Shown: positions 16,799 through 26,005, counted from the first letter of the stretch. The stretch is DNA of 44,323 nt from Methylophilaceae bacterium (GCA_028244835.1 JAOKBJ010000006.1:1-44323), one strand, 5' to 3'. Notes: generated by a model not told the origin, from the letters alone. A program made the numbers and translations.

Positions 16799-17860
16799 AT
16801 GAATGATAAATTAATTTGGAAATCAATTACAGAAAAAATTAAAGTATGGGGCCATGAATTAGGTTTCGATGAAATTGGTATCTCCGATATTAATCTTAAT
16901 CAAACAAAAAATTTTTATCATGAATGGATTAAAGCCGGCTTTCAAGGGGAAATGCATTATCTAAAAAAGCACCAAGATATAAAATTTGACCCTACCCAAT
17001 TAGTTCCAAAGACTCTAACAGTAATTTCTGTAAGACTCAATTATTTCCCTCAAAAAGAAAATACACTTGAAATACTTCAAGATAAAAATAGAGCTTATAT
17101 TTCAAGATATACCTTAGGAAGGGATTACCATAAGGTCATTCGTGGGAAATTGAAAAGATTAACCCAAAGGTTAAAAGAAGAGGTCAAAGATATCTCATTT
17201 GATTCTAGAGTTTTTACTGATAGTGCACCGGTATTAGAAGTTGAACTTGCTGAAAAAGCTGGTTTAGGATGGAGAGGAAAGCATACTCTACTCTTAAATA
17301 AAGAAAATGGATCTTGGTTCTTCCTAGGTGAGATTTATACTACCCTACCTCTAATGATAGATAAAAAAAAGGCAAACCATTGTGGGACATGCTCTGCATG
17401 TATTGATATATGCCCTACAAAAGCTATTATTGCTCCTTACAAGCTCGATGCTAATAAATGTATATCTTATTTAACGATAGAATTTAAAGGTTCTATTCCT
17501 ATTGAATACAGAAAGCCTATTGGAAATAGAATATATGGCTGTGATGATTGTCAATTAGTCTGCCCATGGAATAAATATGGAAAAATAACAAAAGAAAAAG
17601 ATTTTAATACTCGTCACAACCTTGATAATTTATCACTTATAGATAGCTTCAAAATTTCTGAACAAGAGTTTAAAAAAATTTTTAATGGTAGTGCAATACT
17701 AAGAATTGGCTATAATCAATGGCTTCGAAATATTGCAATAAGCCTGGGAAATGCCCCTAAATCAGATAAAGTTATCAAAGTCCTACAATCTCGACTAAAA
17801 GATACAACCGAGTTAGTAAAGGAACATATTTTATGGGCTATTAATCAACATCAGAAGTAA
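16799..17860 (+). CDS. queG: Epoxyqueuosine reductase
   Basis: A 353-residue cobalamin- and iron-sulfur-dependent enzyme that performs the last step of tRNA queuosine synthesis. ATG 16799 is chosen because the longer frame from 16742 lies inside the divergent tsaE. Two [4Fe-4S] sets are plain: CGTCSACIDICPTKAI and CDDCQLVCPWNKYG, with GWRGKHTLLLNKENGSWFFLGEI upstream and a C-terminal HEAT-like end (LRIGYNQWLRNIAISLGN). Placement next to tsaE is the classical proteobacterial order, without nnr. A second queuosine gene, queD, is at 27245. Confidence 0.95.
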   Translation: MNDKLIWKSITEKIKVWGHELGFDEIGISDINLNQTKNFYHEWIKAGFQGEMHYLKKHQDIKFDPTQLVPKTLTVISVRLNYFPQKENTLEILQDKNRAYISRYTLGRDYHKVIRGKLKRLTQRLKEEVKDISFDSRVFTDSAPVLEVELAEKAGLGWRGKHTLLLNKENGSWFFLGEIYTTLPLMIDKKKANHCGTCSACIDICPTKAIIAPYKLDANKCISYLTIEFKGSIPIEYRKPIGNRIYGCDDCQLVCPWNKYGKITKEKDFNTRHNLDNLSLIDSFKISEQEFKKIFNGSAILRIGYNQWLRNIAISLGNAPKSDKVIKVLQSRLKDTTELVKEHILWAINQHQK

Positions 17861-17887
17861 TTCTATATCTATAATTGCTATAAAATT

Positions 17888-17896
17888 TGCTACAAT
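17888..17896 (+). promoter_or_regulatory. Extended -10 promoter for pgi
   Basis: TGCTACAAT (TG-n-TACAAT) lies 41 bases before the pgi ATG, in the only gap between queG and pgi. Extended -10 elements can work without a good -35, and none is obvious here. Confidence 0.45.
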
Positions 17897-17937
17897 TACA
17901 AACTTAATAATTCAAATACATTAAATCAAAATTTTTT

Positions 17938-19590
17938 ATGTCCACAATTAATAAAAGCTCATCATGGAAAGCGCTTAATAGCCACTTTGAAAAAATAAAG
18001 AAAGTTCAAATGCGTGACTTATTTATTAATGACGGAGATAGATTTAACAAATACCATATTCAGTATGAGGATTTTTTAGTAGACTATTCTAAAAATAGAA
18101 TTACAGATGAAACGCTTAAGCTTCTTGTAAGTCTTGCAAAAGAAGCCAAACTTGAAGACTGGCGTGATCGATTATTCTCTGGTGACAAAATTAACTTTAC
18201 AGAAAATAGATCAGCCCTCCATATAGCCTTAAGAAATAGATCAAACAACCCTATTTTGCTCGATGGTACAGATATTATGCCAAATGTGAACAAAGTATTG
18301 GGTCAAATGAAAAGCTTCTCTAATGACGTAAGAAGTGGAAAAACTAAAGGCTATACTGGAAAAAAAATTAAAAGCGTTGTTAATATTGGTATAGGTGGCT
18401 CAGATCTGGGTCCAGCAATGATTTGTGAAGCATTAAAATCATATGGTACAAAAGATATTACTCCCTATTTTGTTTCAAATATTGATGGGGCTGATATCGC
18501 TCAAACATTAGAGGCTTGTGACCCTGAGACAACTCTATTCATTGTTGCTTCAAAAACTTTTACAACACAAGAAACGATGACAAATGCTTACTCTGCTCGA
18601 GCGTGGTTACTAAACCACTTAAAAGATCAAAAATCTATAAAAAATCATTTTGTAGCAATATCTACCAATGAAGCTGCTGTTGAAAAATTTGGTATTAACA
18701 AAGATAATATGTTTGAATTTTGGGATTGGGTAGGTGGAAGATATTCCTTGTGGTCTGCGATAGGTCTTTCAATAGCGATCTACATAGGAATGGAAAATTT
18801 TGAACAACTTCTAAATGGAGCTCATGATATCGACAACCACTTTAAGGATGCTCCTCTCCACGAAAATATTCCTGTTATGCTTGCATTACTTGGTGTCTGG
18901 TACATAAATTTCTTTCAGTTTAATACTCACGCTGTACTTCCATACGATCAAGGCTTATCTTTATTTCCTTCTTATCTTCAGCAGGCAGATATGGAAAGTA
19001 ATGGTAAGTTTATAGATAGAAATGGTGAAAAAATTCAATACCATAGTGGTCCAATATTATGGGGTGAATCAGGAACTAATGGACAACATGCTTTTTATCA
19101 ACTAATCCATCAGGGTACTGAAGTTGTTCCAAGTGATTTCATAATGCCAATTCACTCACACTATTCAATTGGTAATAATGGAAATGAGCACCATAAAATA
19201 CTTATTGCTAACTTTATTGCACAAACTCAATCATTAATGATGGGAAAGACTGATGCAGAGGCGCGTGCGGAATTAAAAAACCAAAGTCTTGACGAAGATA
19301 CGATAAAAACCTTAACTCCCCACAAGACTTTTGAGGGAAATAGGCCTTCAACTTCAATTCTTTTTGATAAGCTAACTCCAAAATCACTCGGTAGGATAAT
19401 AGCAATATACGAACACAAAATATTTACCCAAGGAGTTATATGGAATATTAATTCATTTGATCAATGGGGTGTTGAATATGGAAAACAAATTGCAAAGCTT
19501 GTCCTGCCAAAACTAATTGAGCCAAATGAAACAAGTGGGTTTGATTCTTCAACCAATAACCTAATAAACTACACTAAAAAAAATATATAA
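17938..19590 (+). CDS. pgi: Glucose-6-phosphate isomerase
   Basis: A 550-residue Pgi, the usual length, interconverting glucose-6-phosphate and fructose-6-phosphate. Visible are the phosphosugar site VVNIGIGGSDLGPAM, FIVASKTFTTQETMTNA, WDWVGGRYSLWSAIG, the catalytic Glu/His region GESGTNGQHAFYQLIHQG, and the C-terminal WGVEYGKQIAK lysine. No Shine-Dalgarno is evident before the ATG, and the preceding bases are T-rich. In methylotrophs of the ribulose monophosphate type Pgi is part of formaldehyde assimilation and oxidation, but nothing here proves that lifestyle. Confidence 0.97.
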   Translation: MSTINKSSSWKALNSHFEKIKKVQMRDLFINDGDRFNKYHIQYEDFLVDYSKNRITDETLKLLVSLAKEAKLEDWRDRLFSGDKINFTENRSALHIALRNRSNNPILLDGTDIMPNVNKVLGQMKSFSNDVRSGKTKGYTGKKIKSVVNIGIGGSDLGPAMICEALKSYGTKDITPYFVSNIDGADIAQTLEACDPETTLFIVASKTFTTQETMTNAYSARAWLLNHLKDQKSIKNHFVAISTNEAAVEKFGINKDNMFEFWDWVGGRYSLWSAIGLSIAIYIGMENFEQLLNGAHDIDNHFKDAPLHENIPVMLALLGVWYINFFQFNTHAVLPYDQGLSLFPSYLQQADMESNGKFIDRNGEKIQYHSGPILWGESGTNGQHAFYQLIHQGTEVVPSDFIMPIHSHYSIGNNGNEHHKILIANFIAQTQSLMMGKTDAEARAELKNQSLDEDTIKTLTPHKTFEGNRPSTSILFDKLTPKSLGRIIAIYEHKIFTQGVIWNINSFDQWGVEYGKQIAKLVLPKLIEPNETSGFDSSTNNLINYTKKNI

Positions 19591-19594
19591 AGTA

Positions 19595-20551
19595 CTAATT
19601 TAATTTAATATTTTTTAAATTATTAGTTAAAATATTGTGATGTAGACTAGAACTAATACTTGCGCCTAGCTTCTTTGCAAACCTATCTGCAAAATTACTT
19701 TGAGTTGTAAAATCAATAACTTTCTCATGACCAACAATCTCTCGTGCTACTAAATCTATATCACCGTAACCATCAGCTAAACCAAGATTAATTGCAGACT
19801 CACCTGCCCAAAAAAGCCCAGAAAAAATCTCTGGATTAGGTGATAATTTATTTCCACGCCCTTTTTTAACGACCTCAATGAATTGATTGTGGACTTCCTT
19901 AAGGAGTTCTTGCATGTATTCTCTCTGTTTGGGTTGAACAGGTAGGAATGGGTCTAAGATTGCCTTATTCTCTCCAGATGTTAGTAGGCGTCTTTCTATA
20001 CCTAGATTCTTAATTGCTTCATCAAAACCAAATCCATTCATAAGAACCCCAATTGAACCAACTATACTTGCCTTATTAACAAAAATTTTATCAGTTGCCA
20101 CAGCTATATAATATCCACCAGAAGCACCAATATCCTCAATAACTGCATAGACTGGTATTTGAGGATAAAGAGACTTATACCTGTTAATCTCATCGTTTAT
20201 TATCCCTGACTGTACAGGACTTCCTCCGGGGCTATTAATCGACAAAATAAGGGCCTTTGTTCCTGGGTTTTCGTAAACTTCCTTCAAGCTACTTTTTACA
20301 TTAATTGCTGATACCTCTGAATCAATGCCGATCTCGCCATTTAATGTTATCAGAGCTGTAAAATCACCTGTTGCTATAGTTGAATTATTTGATGAGGTTA
20401 GTACAAAAAATAATACCCATCCAAGGTAAATAAGCCCAACTAATTTAAAAAATATACCCCACCGCCTAGAGCTTTTTTGCTGAATAAAAGATTCCATAGC
20501 AATTTTTTCAATCGTTTGCTTTTCCCAATTCTTACCTTGTTGTTCTGCCAT
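19595..20551 (-). CDS. sppA: Signal peptide peptidase SppA, S49 family (short form)
   Basis: A 318-residue membrane-anchored serine protease of the short, single-domain S49 type. One transmembrane helix near residue 40 (VGLIYLGWVLFFVL) follows a cytoplasmic N-terminus. The oxyanion region SINSPGGSPVQSG, the catalytic Ser in GASGGYYIAVATDKI, and the catalytic Lys in LTSGENKAILDPF are all present. It degrades leftover signal peptides at the inner membrane. It is followed upstream by the Rieske, HAD and rluC genes on the same strand, a conserved betaproteobacterial order. Its 3' end is 4 bases from the convergent pgi. Confidence 0.93.
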   Translation of the reverse strand: MAEQQGKNWEKQTIEKIAMESFIQQKSSRRWGIFFKLVGLIYLGWVLFFVLTSSNNSTIATGDFTALITLNGEIGIDSEVSAINVKSSLKEVYENPGTKALILSINSPGGSPVQSGIINDEINRYKSLYPQIPVYAVIEDIGASGGYYIAVATDKIFVNKASIVGSIGVLMNGFGFDEAIKNLGIERRLLTSGENKAILDPFLPVQPKQREYMQELLKEVHNQFIEVVKKGRGNKLSPNPEIFSGLFWAGESAINLGLADGYGDIDLVAREIVGHEKVIDFTTQSNFADRFAKKLGASISSSLHHNILTNNLKNIKLN

Positions 20552-20560
20552 ATTTAAGCC

Positions 20561-20899
20561 TTAAATAGTTACAATTAATTTATCTTCTAGCACCTTTAAA
20601 TTTAAAATTTCTAAATTTTTACCTGCGCAAGGCCCCATTAAGCATTTACCTGATGAAGGTTCATAAATAGCTCCGTGTGTTGCGCAAATTATAAACTTTT
20701 CTTCTTCCTCAAAAAAATTATTATTGTCCCAGTCAAGTTCTACAGAAAGATGTTGGCATTTATTTCTATATGCATAATATTTAGCCCCAATAAAAACAAT
20801 AAATCCTGAGTGGTTTTCGCCACCCTCTGAGAAAGTAAATTTAACAGTGCTAGGGTCTTTCGTAAAGCTATCTTTTTGAATAAAAATTTGATTATCCAT
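20561..20899 (-). CDS. Rieske [2Fe-2S] ferredoxin-like protein
   Basis: A 112-residue stand-alone Rieske protein. Cluster ligands are in CQHLSVELDWD (C-x-H) and CATHGAIYEPSSGKC (C-x2-H), with the following GPCAGK loop. There is no signal peptide or membrane anchor, so it is probably a soluble electron carrier or an uncharacterised redox partner. It sits between sppA and the HAD gene; its start overlaps the HAD gene by 8 bases. Confidence 0.92.
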   Translation of the reverse strand: MDNQIFIQKDSFTKDPSTVKFTFSEGGENHSGFIVFIGAKYYAYRNKCQHLSVELDWDNNNFFEEEEKFIICATHGAIYEPSSGKCLMGPCAGKNLEILNLKVLEDKLIVTI

Positions 20900-21380
20900 T
20901 AACCCTTATCCAATCAAAAAGATCGTATGAATTTTTAATTACGTCCAAAGCATCGAATTCTTTTAATTCCACTAAGGACTCAGACCCATAGGCAACTGCT
21001 AAAGATGGGATGCCTGCATTTTTAGCCATTTCTAGATCACAACTACTATCTCCTATCATTAATGCCTTTTTTGCATCAACCATCGTATAATTTAAAATCT
21101 CCAAAATCATCTGTGGGTGAGGCTTTGAAAAACAGTCATCTACTGTCTTTGATATCAAAAAATCATCTTTTAAATTAGTATCTATAAGGTCTTGATTTAA
21201 AGATTTAATCCCCTTACCTGTTGCAATAGATAAAAGATAGCCTTGTCTCTTAAGATTTTTAATACCTAACTCTACCCCATCAAAAAGTTTAGCTCCTTGA
21301 TTCATTTTCAATGAAAGGTGGACATTAGCTAAGGTTCCCTCCCAATCAAAAATTAGCAAATCAAATTTATTATCACTCAT
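20892..21380 (-). CDS. Cap-less HAD family hydrolase with altered motif I
   Basis: A 162-residue HAD protein, about 50-60 residues shorter than the usual phosphoglycolate-phosphatase-like neighbour of rluC. Motif I reads FDWEGT (Asp12-x-Glu14), so the second Asp, normally the general acid/base, is Glu. Motif II Thr is in SIATGKG, motif III Lys in SKPHPQM, motif IV is GDSSCD. The alpha-helical cap normally inserted after motif I is almost gone; only about 20 residues separate LAN from LFDGVE. An open active site suits a macromolecular substrate or a changed reaction. It overlaps both neighbours by 8 bases. Confidence 0.88.
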   Translation of the reverse strand: MSDNKFDLLIFDWEGTLANVHLSLKMNQGAKLFDGVELGIKNLKRQGYLLSIATGKGIKSLNQDLIDTNLKDDFLISKTVDDCFSKPHPQMILEILNYTMVDAKKALMIGDSSCDLEMAKNAGIPSLAVAYGSESLVELKEFDALDVIKNSYDLFDWIRVNG

Positions 21381-22341
21381 TGTTAGATATAAAATTAGAA
21401 ATATAAATAGGCATGGGGGCTTTTATTAAAATATTTTCAAAGGTTGCAGGATGAATAAATCCCAATTCTGCCGAATGAAGAAGCATTCTCTTTAGCCCTA
21501 TCTTTTTTAAGTCTTTATTGAGAGTAAAGTCTCCATATTTATCATCGCCCAAAATTGGAAACCCTAAATGAGATAAGTGAGTTCGTATTTGGTGTGTTCT
21601 TCCAGTAATAAGCTTCACATCAAGTAAACTATAAGAACTAAAATTCTTTTTAAGAAAGAATACAGATCTTGAAGCTTTTGCTAATGGATTACTTTGGGGG
21701 GATTCAACAACCCTTACTTTCTGTTGACCATTATTTGCAGTTGTTTTCAACAAGTCCAAATCAACAATTTTTTGTTTTTCTTTCCAAATACCCTTAACAA
21801 CAGCCTGATATTTCTTATGTATTTTTTTTTCGCGCATTTGCTTATGAATCCCAACTAAAGCGGATCTTTTTTTTGCAATCAGAAGAACTCCAGACGTATT
21901 TTTATCAATTCTATGAGCAAGTTCAAAAAATTTATGATCTGGACGTGCGTTCCGAACTAGCTCAATAACACCAAAACTTAAACCACTCCCTCCATGAACT
22001 GCAGTACCTGAAGGCTTATTAAGTACAATTAAAAAATCATCTTCGAATAAAATATTATCTTGAATAATCTTGAATTGATCTGAATCTATCTTATTTGTGG
22101 CAACACTTTTCTTTTTCAAAAAATCTACAGGTGGAATTCTAACAGAATCATTTAATGATAGTTTGAAAGCCGTTCTAACTCTTTTTTTATTAACTCTAAC
22201 TTGCCCACTTCTTAAGATTTTATATATATGACTTTTGGGTACATTTTTTAAAAATTTTATTAGAAAATTATCTATTTTTTGACCCTCACTAGATTCATCT
22301 ACAATCTCATAAGTGACTTTATTTTTGATATGGCTTACCAT
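21373..22341 (-). CDS. rluC: 23S rRNA pseudouridine synthase RluC-type
   Basis: A 322-residue RluA-family pseudouridine synthase. An S4 RNA-binding domain lies at the N-terminus (IDNFLIKFLKNVPKSHIYKIL, SGQVRVNKKR), then the catalytic motif HRIDKNTSGVLLIAKK with its Asp at about 141, then LITGRTHQIRTHLSHLG. The family member next to rne is normally RluC, which modifies 23S rRNA positions 955, 2504 and 2580 in E. coli numbering. It is divergent from rne across a 362-base spacer, also a conserved arrangement. Confidence 0.93.
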   Translation of the reverse strand: MVSHIKNKVTYEIVDESSEGQKIDNFLIKFLKNVPKSHIYKILRSGQVRVNKKRVRTAFKLSLNDSVRIPPVDFLKKKSVATNKIDSDQFKIIQDNILFEDDFLIVLNKPSGTAVHGGSGLSFGVIELVRNARPDHKFFELAHRIDKNTSGVLLIAKKRSALVGIHKQMREKKIHKKYQAVVKGIWKEKQKIVDLDLLKTTANNGQQKVRVVESPQSNPLAKASRSVFFLKKNFSSYSLLDVKLITGRTHQIRTHLSHLGFPILGDDKYGDFTLNKDLKKIGLKRMLLHSAELGFIHPATFENILIKAPMPIYISNFISNNE

Positions 22342-22703
22342 TTTATTGTTTGCTTTTAATCATTTATCACATATACTCAATAAGTTCAGATATCTTTACA
22401 AGTCTAAAGAGAAAAACAATTCTGAATTATACATGTACAAAGAATTCGAGGTTAGTTCTGCTCACCAAAAAAGATAAGAAGCAGAAATAATATAAAAGAT
22501 TTTTAAAAGAATTGAAATGAAATTAAAAATAAATTTAACTAGATATACAATATTATATTTAAATTGATTTAGTCATATTAAAAGCTTGAGTGTTGATTTA
22601 GAAAGCGACGCATTAGCCTTATGCTTTTATGCGATTATGATTCTAAAATAATTCAAAATTCTTTACAAAAAATCTTCATATAAAATTAAATGGAGAAATT
22701 GTA
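22342..22703 (+). promoter_or_regulatory. 362-base rluC/rne spacer, probable rne leader
   Basis: No coding frame is seen. The spacer must hold promoters for rluC (minus) and rne (plus); TACAAT occurs near 22546. Two possible RNA hairpins: TTCTGCT (22456-22462) with AGCAGAA (22480-22486), a perfect 7-base stem; and CGCAT (22609-22613) with ATGCG (22629-22633), with AGC/GCT inside the loop. GGAG 10 bases before the rne ATG is a good ribosome site. In E. coli a similarly long rne leader lets RNase E repress its own mRNA; the same role here is an inference. Confidence 0.5.
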
Positions 22704-24989
22704 ATGAAACGCATGCTTTTTAATGCTACCCAGTCAGACGAACTTCGTGTTGCAACAATAAATGAAGATAAATTAGAAGATTTAGATTTTGAAAGAGGCA
22801 ACAAAGAACAAAGAAAAAGTAACATATACAAAGCAGTTGTAACTAGGATTGAGCCTTCATTAGAGGCTGCCTTCGTTAACTATGGAGTAGACCGTCACGG
22901 TTTCTTGCCATTTAAAGAAATAGCACCTGAATTTTATTCCAAAAAAACTAGAAAAAAAGATATCTCTATTAAAGATGTGCTATCAGAGGGTCAAGAGCTT
23001 ATTATCCAAGTTAGTAAGGAAGAAAGAGGTAATAAAGGTGCCGCCCTTACATCATACTTATCGCTAGCTGGAAGATACATTGTCTTAATGCCAAATAATA
23101 ATGGTGGTGGTGGTATATCTAGAAGGGTTGAGGGAGAAGAGAGGTTCGAATTTAAAGAAATTCTTTCCAAAGTAAAGGTTAAAAAAGGCATGAGCGTTAT
23201 CGGAAGAACTGCTGGTATCGGTGCTACATTGGAAGAAATCCAGTGGGATTTAGACTATTTAACGCAACTTTATGATGCGATAGCAGGTGCTGCAGATGCA
23301 CAACCAGCTCCATTCCTTATTTATCAAGAGAGTAATTTGGTTGTAAGAGCAATTCGAGATTACTTCCATGAAGATATTGAAGAAATTCTTATTGATAAAA
23401 AAGAAATTTTTGATCAGGCACACCAATTTATTAGCCATGTAATGCCTGCATATGCAGATCGAGTTAAATTCTATGAAGATGAAGTTTCTTTGTTTACTAA
23501 ATATGGTATAGAAAACCAAATTGAATCAGCATTCCTAAGGGAGGTAAGACTTCCATCAGGAGGTGAGCTTGTTATTGACCATACTGAAGCACTTGTTTCA
23601 GTTGATGTTAATTCAAGCCGCTCAACCAAAGGAAAAAGTATTGAGAATACCGCTTTAAGTACCAATCTCGAAGCTGCTGATGAGGTAGCAAAACAATTGA
23701 GATTGAGAGATATTGGCGGACTAATAGTAATTGATTTTATTGACATGGAAAATTTAAAAAATCAAAAAGAAGTTGAAAATAAAATTAGGGATGCTTTAAA
23801 GCTTGATAAAGCAAGAATACAAACAAGCAGAATATCGAGGTTTGGCTTGTTAGAGCTTTCAAGACAAAGACTTAAACCAAGTATAGGCGAAGCAGTTAAT
23901 GGGGTATGTCCAAGATGCCAAGGAACAGGAAGAGTAAGAGATATTCAATCAACATCACTATACATATTAAGGATGATTCAAGAAGAAGCTAGTAAGGATA
24001 CAAACCAAATCATTACAGTTCAAATACCGATTGAAGTAGCAACTCTGCTCTTAAATGAAAAAAGGAAAGATATAGCAGCCATTGAGGACAAAACAAATAA
24101 TGAAATTATTATTATTCCAAATCGATATTATGAAATCCCAAAATACAACCTTGATAAATCTTCGAAAAAAACTAGCAAAGCTAGTTATAAAGCCGTTGAA
24201 CCACCACTTGAGTTAATTCAAAATAATGATGAAGATGACCAAAATCAGAAAGAAAGGCTAGAACCAGTTGTAAAGGCTATTGTTCCTTCTCAAAGAAATA
24301 CAAAATCTAAAAATAATAAAACTATTTTTGGATTCTTTAAAAAATTAATTGGCACCACTGAAGATGCTCCAGAAGAAGGTGAAAAAGGAAAAATTGAAGA
24401 TATTGAAGAAATAAAAAATACTGAAAGACCAAATAATAATAGAAGACCAAATAATAATAGAAGACCAAATAATAATAGAAGAAGAAATAATAATAGACAT
24501 AATTCAAATGTCGAACAAACTACTAATAGTGAAAAAAAGAATGAGAATCATAATAAATCAAATGAACCCTCAAAAATAAAAGAAAATACACCAATAGCTA
24601 AGGAATCTAAAATACATAAAGAAGCCAAGCCAAATCTTTTAAAAGAAACTAAAGCTAAGCCGAAAAGAAAGGTAGAAAAATTAGAGGAAGTGGATCTATC
24701 TAAAGTTGGGCTAAAACTTGTAGAAACTAAAGCAACTTTTAAAAGTGAAGCTACAAAACCAAAACTTCAAGAAGATAAAAAAGCTAAAACTAAAAAACTC
24801 GCTTCTTGGCAGAGTAAACCAAAGAAAGAAACTCTAAATACAAAACTAGTAATGGTTGAAACAAAGAAAGCTGTAAAACCAAAGAAAGCTGTAAAACCAA
24901 AGAAAGCTGTAAAACCAAAGAAAGCTGTAAAACCAAAGAAAGCTGTAAAACCAAAGAAAGCAGCTAAAACTAGTCCAATAAAAAAATAA
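22704..24989 (+). CDS. rne: Ribonuclease E
   Basis: A 761-residue RNase E, the endonuclease that starts mRNA decay and matures rRNA and tRNA. The catalytic part has an S1 domain (about 35-120, YKAVVTRIEPSLEAAFVNYG), 5'-sensor/RNase H-like parts, catalytic Asp residues in VSVDVNSSRSTKG (about 300) and IVIDFIDMEN (about 345), and the Zn-link CPRCQGTGR (about 403). After about residue 480 the sequence becomes low-complexity and highly basic, with RRPNNN and KKAVKP tandem repeats, in place of the ordered degradosome scaffold of E. coli. The tail probably binds RNA. Its 3' end overlaps the convergent crcB by 20 bases. Confidence 0.96.
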   Translation: MKRMLFNATQSDELRVATINEDKLEDLDFERGNKEQRKSNIYKAVVTRIEPSLEAAFVNYGVDRHGFLPFKEIAPEFYSKKTRKKDISIKDVLSEGQELIIQVSKEERGNKGAALTSYLSLAGRYIVLMPNNNGGGGISRRVEGEERFEFKEILSKVKVKKGMSVIGRTAGIGATLEEIQWDLDYLTQLYDAIAGAADAQPAPFLIYQESNLVVRAIRDYFHEDIEEILIDKKEIFDQAHQFISHVMPAYADRVKFYEDEVSLFTKYGIENQIESAFLREVRLPSGGELVIDHTEALVSVDVNSSRSTKGKSIENTALSTNLEAADEVAKQLRLRDIGGLIVIDFIDMENLKNQKEVENKIRDALKLDKARIQTSRISRFGLLELSRQRLKPSIGEAVNGVCPRCQGTGRVRDIQSTSLYILRMIQEEASKDTNQIITVQIPIEVATLLLNEKRKDIAAIEDKTNNEIIIIPNRYYEIPKYNLDKSSKKTSKASYKAVEPPLELIQNNDEDDQNQKERLEPVVKAIVPSQRNTKSKNNKTIFGFFKKLIGTTEDAPEEGEKGKIEDIEEIKNTERPNNNRRPNNNRRPNNNRRRNNNRHNSNVEQTTNSEKKNENHNKSNEPSKIKENTPIAKESKIHKEAKPNLLKETKAKPKRKVEKLEEVDLSKVGLKLVETKATFKSEATKPKLQEDKKAKTKKLASWQSKPKKETLNTKLVMVETKKAVKPKKAVKPKKAVKPKKAVKPKKAVKPKKAAKTSPIKK
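24426..24497 (+). repeat. 18-base tandem repeat in rne tail (RRPNNN units)
   Basis: Three perfect 18-base units (AGACCAAATAATAATAGA) at 24426-24479 plus a degenerate fourth. Each encodes six residues, RPNNNR in this phase. Units are identical at the DNA level and in frame, so gain or loss would change only the tail length. Confidence 0.9.
24863..24970 (+). repeat. 18-base tandem repeat in rne tail (KKAVKP units)
   Basis: Five perfect copies of AAAGAAAGCTGTAAAACC at 24863-24952, then one degenerate copy to 24970. They encode KKAVKP five times and then KKAAKT at the C-terminal end of RNase E. The lysine- and proline-rich composition resembles histone-H1-like tails that bind nucleic acid. Confidence 0.95.
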
Positions 24990-25386
24990 GGATATACCAA
25001 CCAATATAAGCCATTAATAATGCCCCAAATACATGGCTAACTAAAAATAAAAAACTTGTTTGCACCTCTCCTTTTTGTAAAAAAGAAAAGATATCAGAGG
25101 TGTAAGCAGAGAAAGTTGTTAGCCCACCTAAAAAACCAATGTTAATAAATAACTTTAATTCCTCATTTAGTATTGACGCAGATGTCTGAAAGTATGCAAT
25201 AGACATACCTATTAAAAAACCACCTAATAAATTAACAGCAAGGCTGCCGAAAGGAAGTCCTGGATACAAAATATATAAAAAATATCCTATTACCCACCTT
25301 AACCAAGCACCAATTGCTGCAGCAAAGCCAATTATTAGAAAATTTGTAAGATTAAAGATAGCCTTATACCTTAATGAAGTGTTCAC
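24970..25386 (-). CDS. crcB: Fluoride channel CrcB/Fluc
   Basis: A 138-residue four-helix protein of the dual-topology fluoride channel family, which exports F- passively as a dimer. Family features are [13 protein letters not shown] in helix 1, [16 protein letters not shown] in helix 2, and [17 protein letters not shown] in helix 3, with the conserved Phe residues and the Na+-site loop. The start overlaps the end of orn by 23 bases, so it is co-transcribed with orn and no room exists for a fluoride riboswitch. The 3' end overlaps rne by 20 bases. Confidence 0.92.
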   Translation of the reverse strand: MNTSLRYKAIFNLTNFLIIGFAAAIGAWLRWVIGYFLYILYPGLPFGSLAVNLLGGFLIGMSIAYFQTSASILNEELKLFINIGFLGGLTTFSAYTSDIFSFLQKGEVQTSFLFLVSHVFGALLMAYIGWYILIFLLD

Positions 25387-25909
25387 GATAATACTTTAGC
25401 TCTTCTATAGACTCCAAAATATCGGCTAATGCTTCATGTTTCCCTTTTTTCTTAAATCCATTAATTAATTCTGGCTTCCATCTTTTTGCTAACTCTTTAA
25501 AAACACTAACGTCTAAGTTGCGATAATGAAAGTAAGATTCTAATTCTGGCATATATTTTGCCATAAACCTTCTATCCTGACATATAGAGTTTCCACACAT
25601 AGGAGATTTATTTTTTCCAACATTTACCCTTAAAAATTCTAATAATTGCTGGGTTGCTGATTCTTCATTTGTCTTGGAGTTTTTAACTTTTTCAATCAAC
25701 CCTGATTTTCCATGAGTAGATTGATTCCATGAATCCATTTTTGCCAAAACTTCATCAGATTGATGCAAAACCAAAACTGGACTCTCAGCTATAATTTTCA
25801 AAAAAGGGTCAGTTATAATAACTGCGATCTCAAGAATCTTATCCGTTTCTGAATTTAAACCACTCATCTCCATATCAAGCCATATTAAATTATCATTACT
25901 TTTACTCAT
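25364..25909 (-). CDS. orn: Oligoribonuclease
   Basis: A DEDDh 3'-5' exonuclease (181 residues from ATG 25909) that degrades 2-5 nt RNAs, including pGpG, at the end of RNA turnover. Motifs are [21 protein letters not shown] (first Asp/Glu), [12 protein letters not shown] with its Asp, [13 protein letters not shown], and the His/Asp set [14 protein letters not shown]. Three in-frame ATGs (25921, 25912, 25909) are possible; the last two are best spaced from GGAA at about 25920-25917, and 25909 gives the family's MS-start. It lies next to an M48 peptidase gene, a typical betaproteobacterial pairing. Confidence 0.95.
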   Translation of the reverse strand: MSKSNDNLIWLDMEMSGLNSETDKILEIAVIITDPFLKIIAESPVLVLHQSDEVLAKMDSWNQSTHGKSGLIEKVKNSKTNEESATQQLLEFLRVNVGKNKSPMCGNSICQDRRFMAKYMPELESYFHYRNLDVSVFKELAKRWKPELINGFKKKGKHEALADILESIEELKYYREHFIKV

Positions 25910-26005
25910 CATGATTTCCATTAAAATTTTATATTAATTTCATTTTCAACTTACTTTTATCAAGCTTTTACTTCACAATACTCTTTTTAGTTTATATAGA
26001 TCATT

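Noticed and set aside
24420-24970. CRISPR-like regular repeats
   Set aside because: The 18-base units are contiguous, without spacers, and encode an in-frame protein tail.
24767-25000. 77-residue minus-strand frame with repeated FFGFTA units
   Set aside because: It is the antisense of the KKAVKP repeats in rne; hydrophobicity is an artefact of reading lysine codons backwards.
25387-25921. Fluoride riboswitch for crcB
   Set aside because: crcB starts inside the end of orn, and no structured leader is available there.
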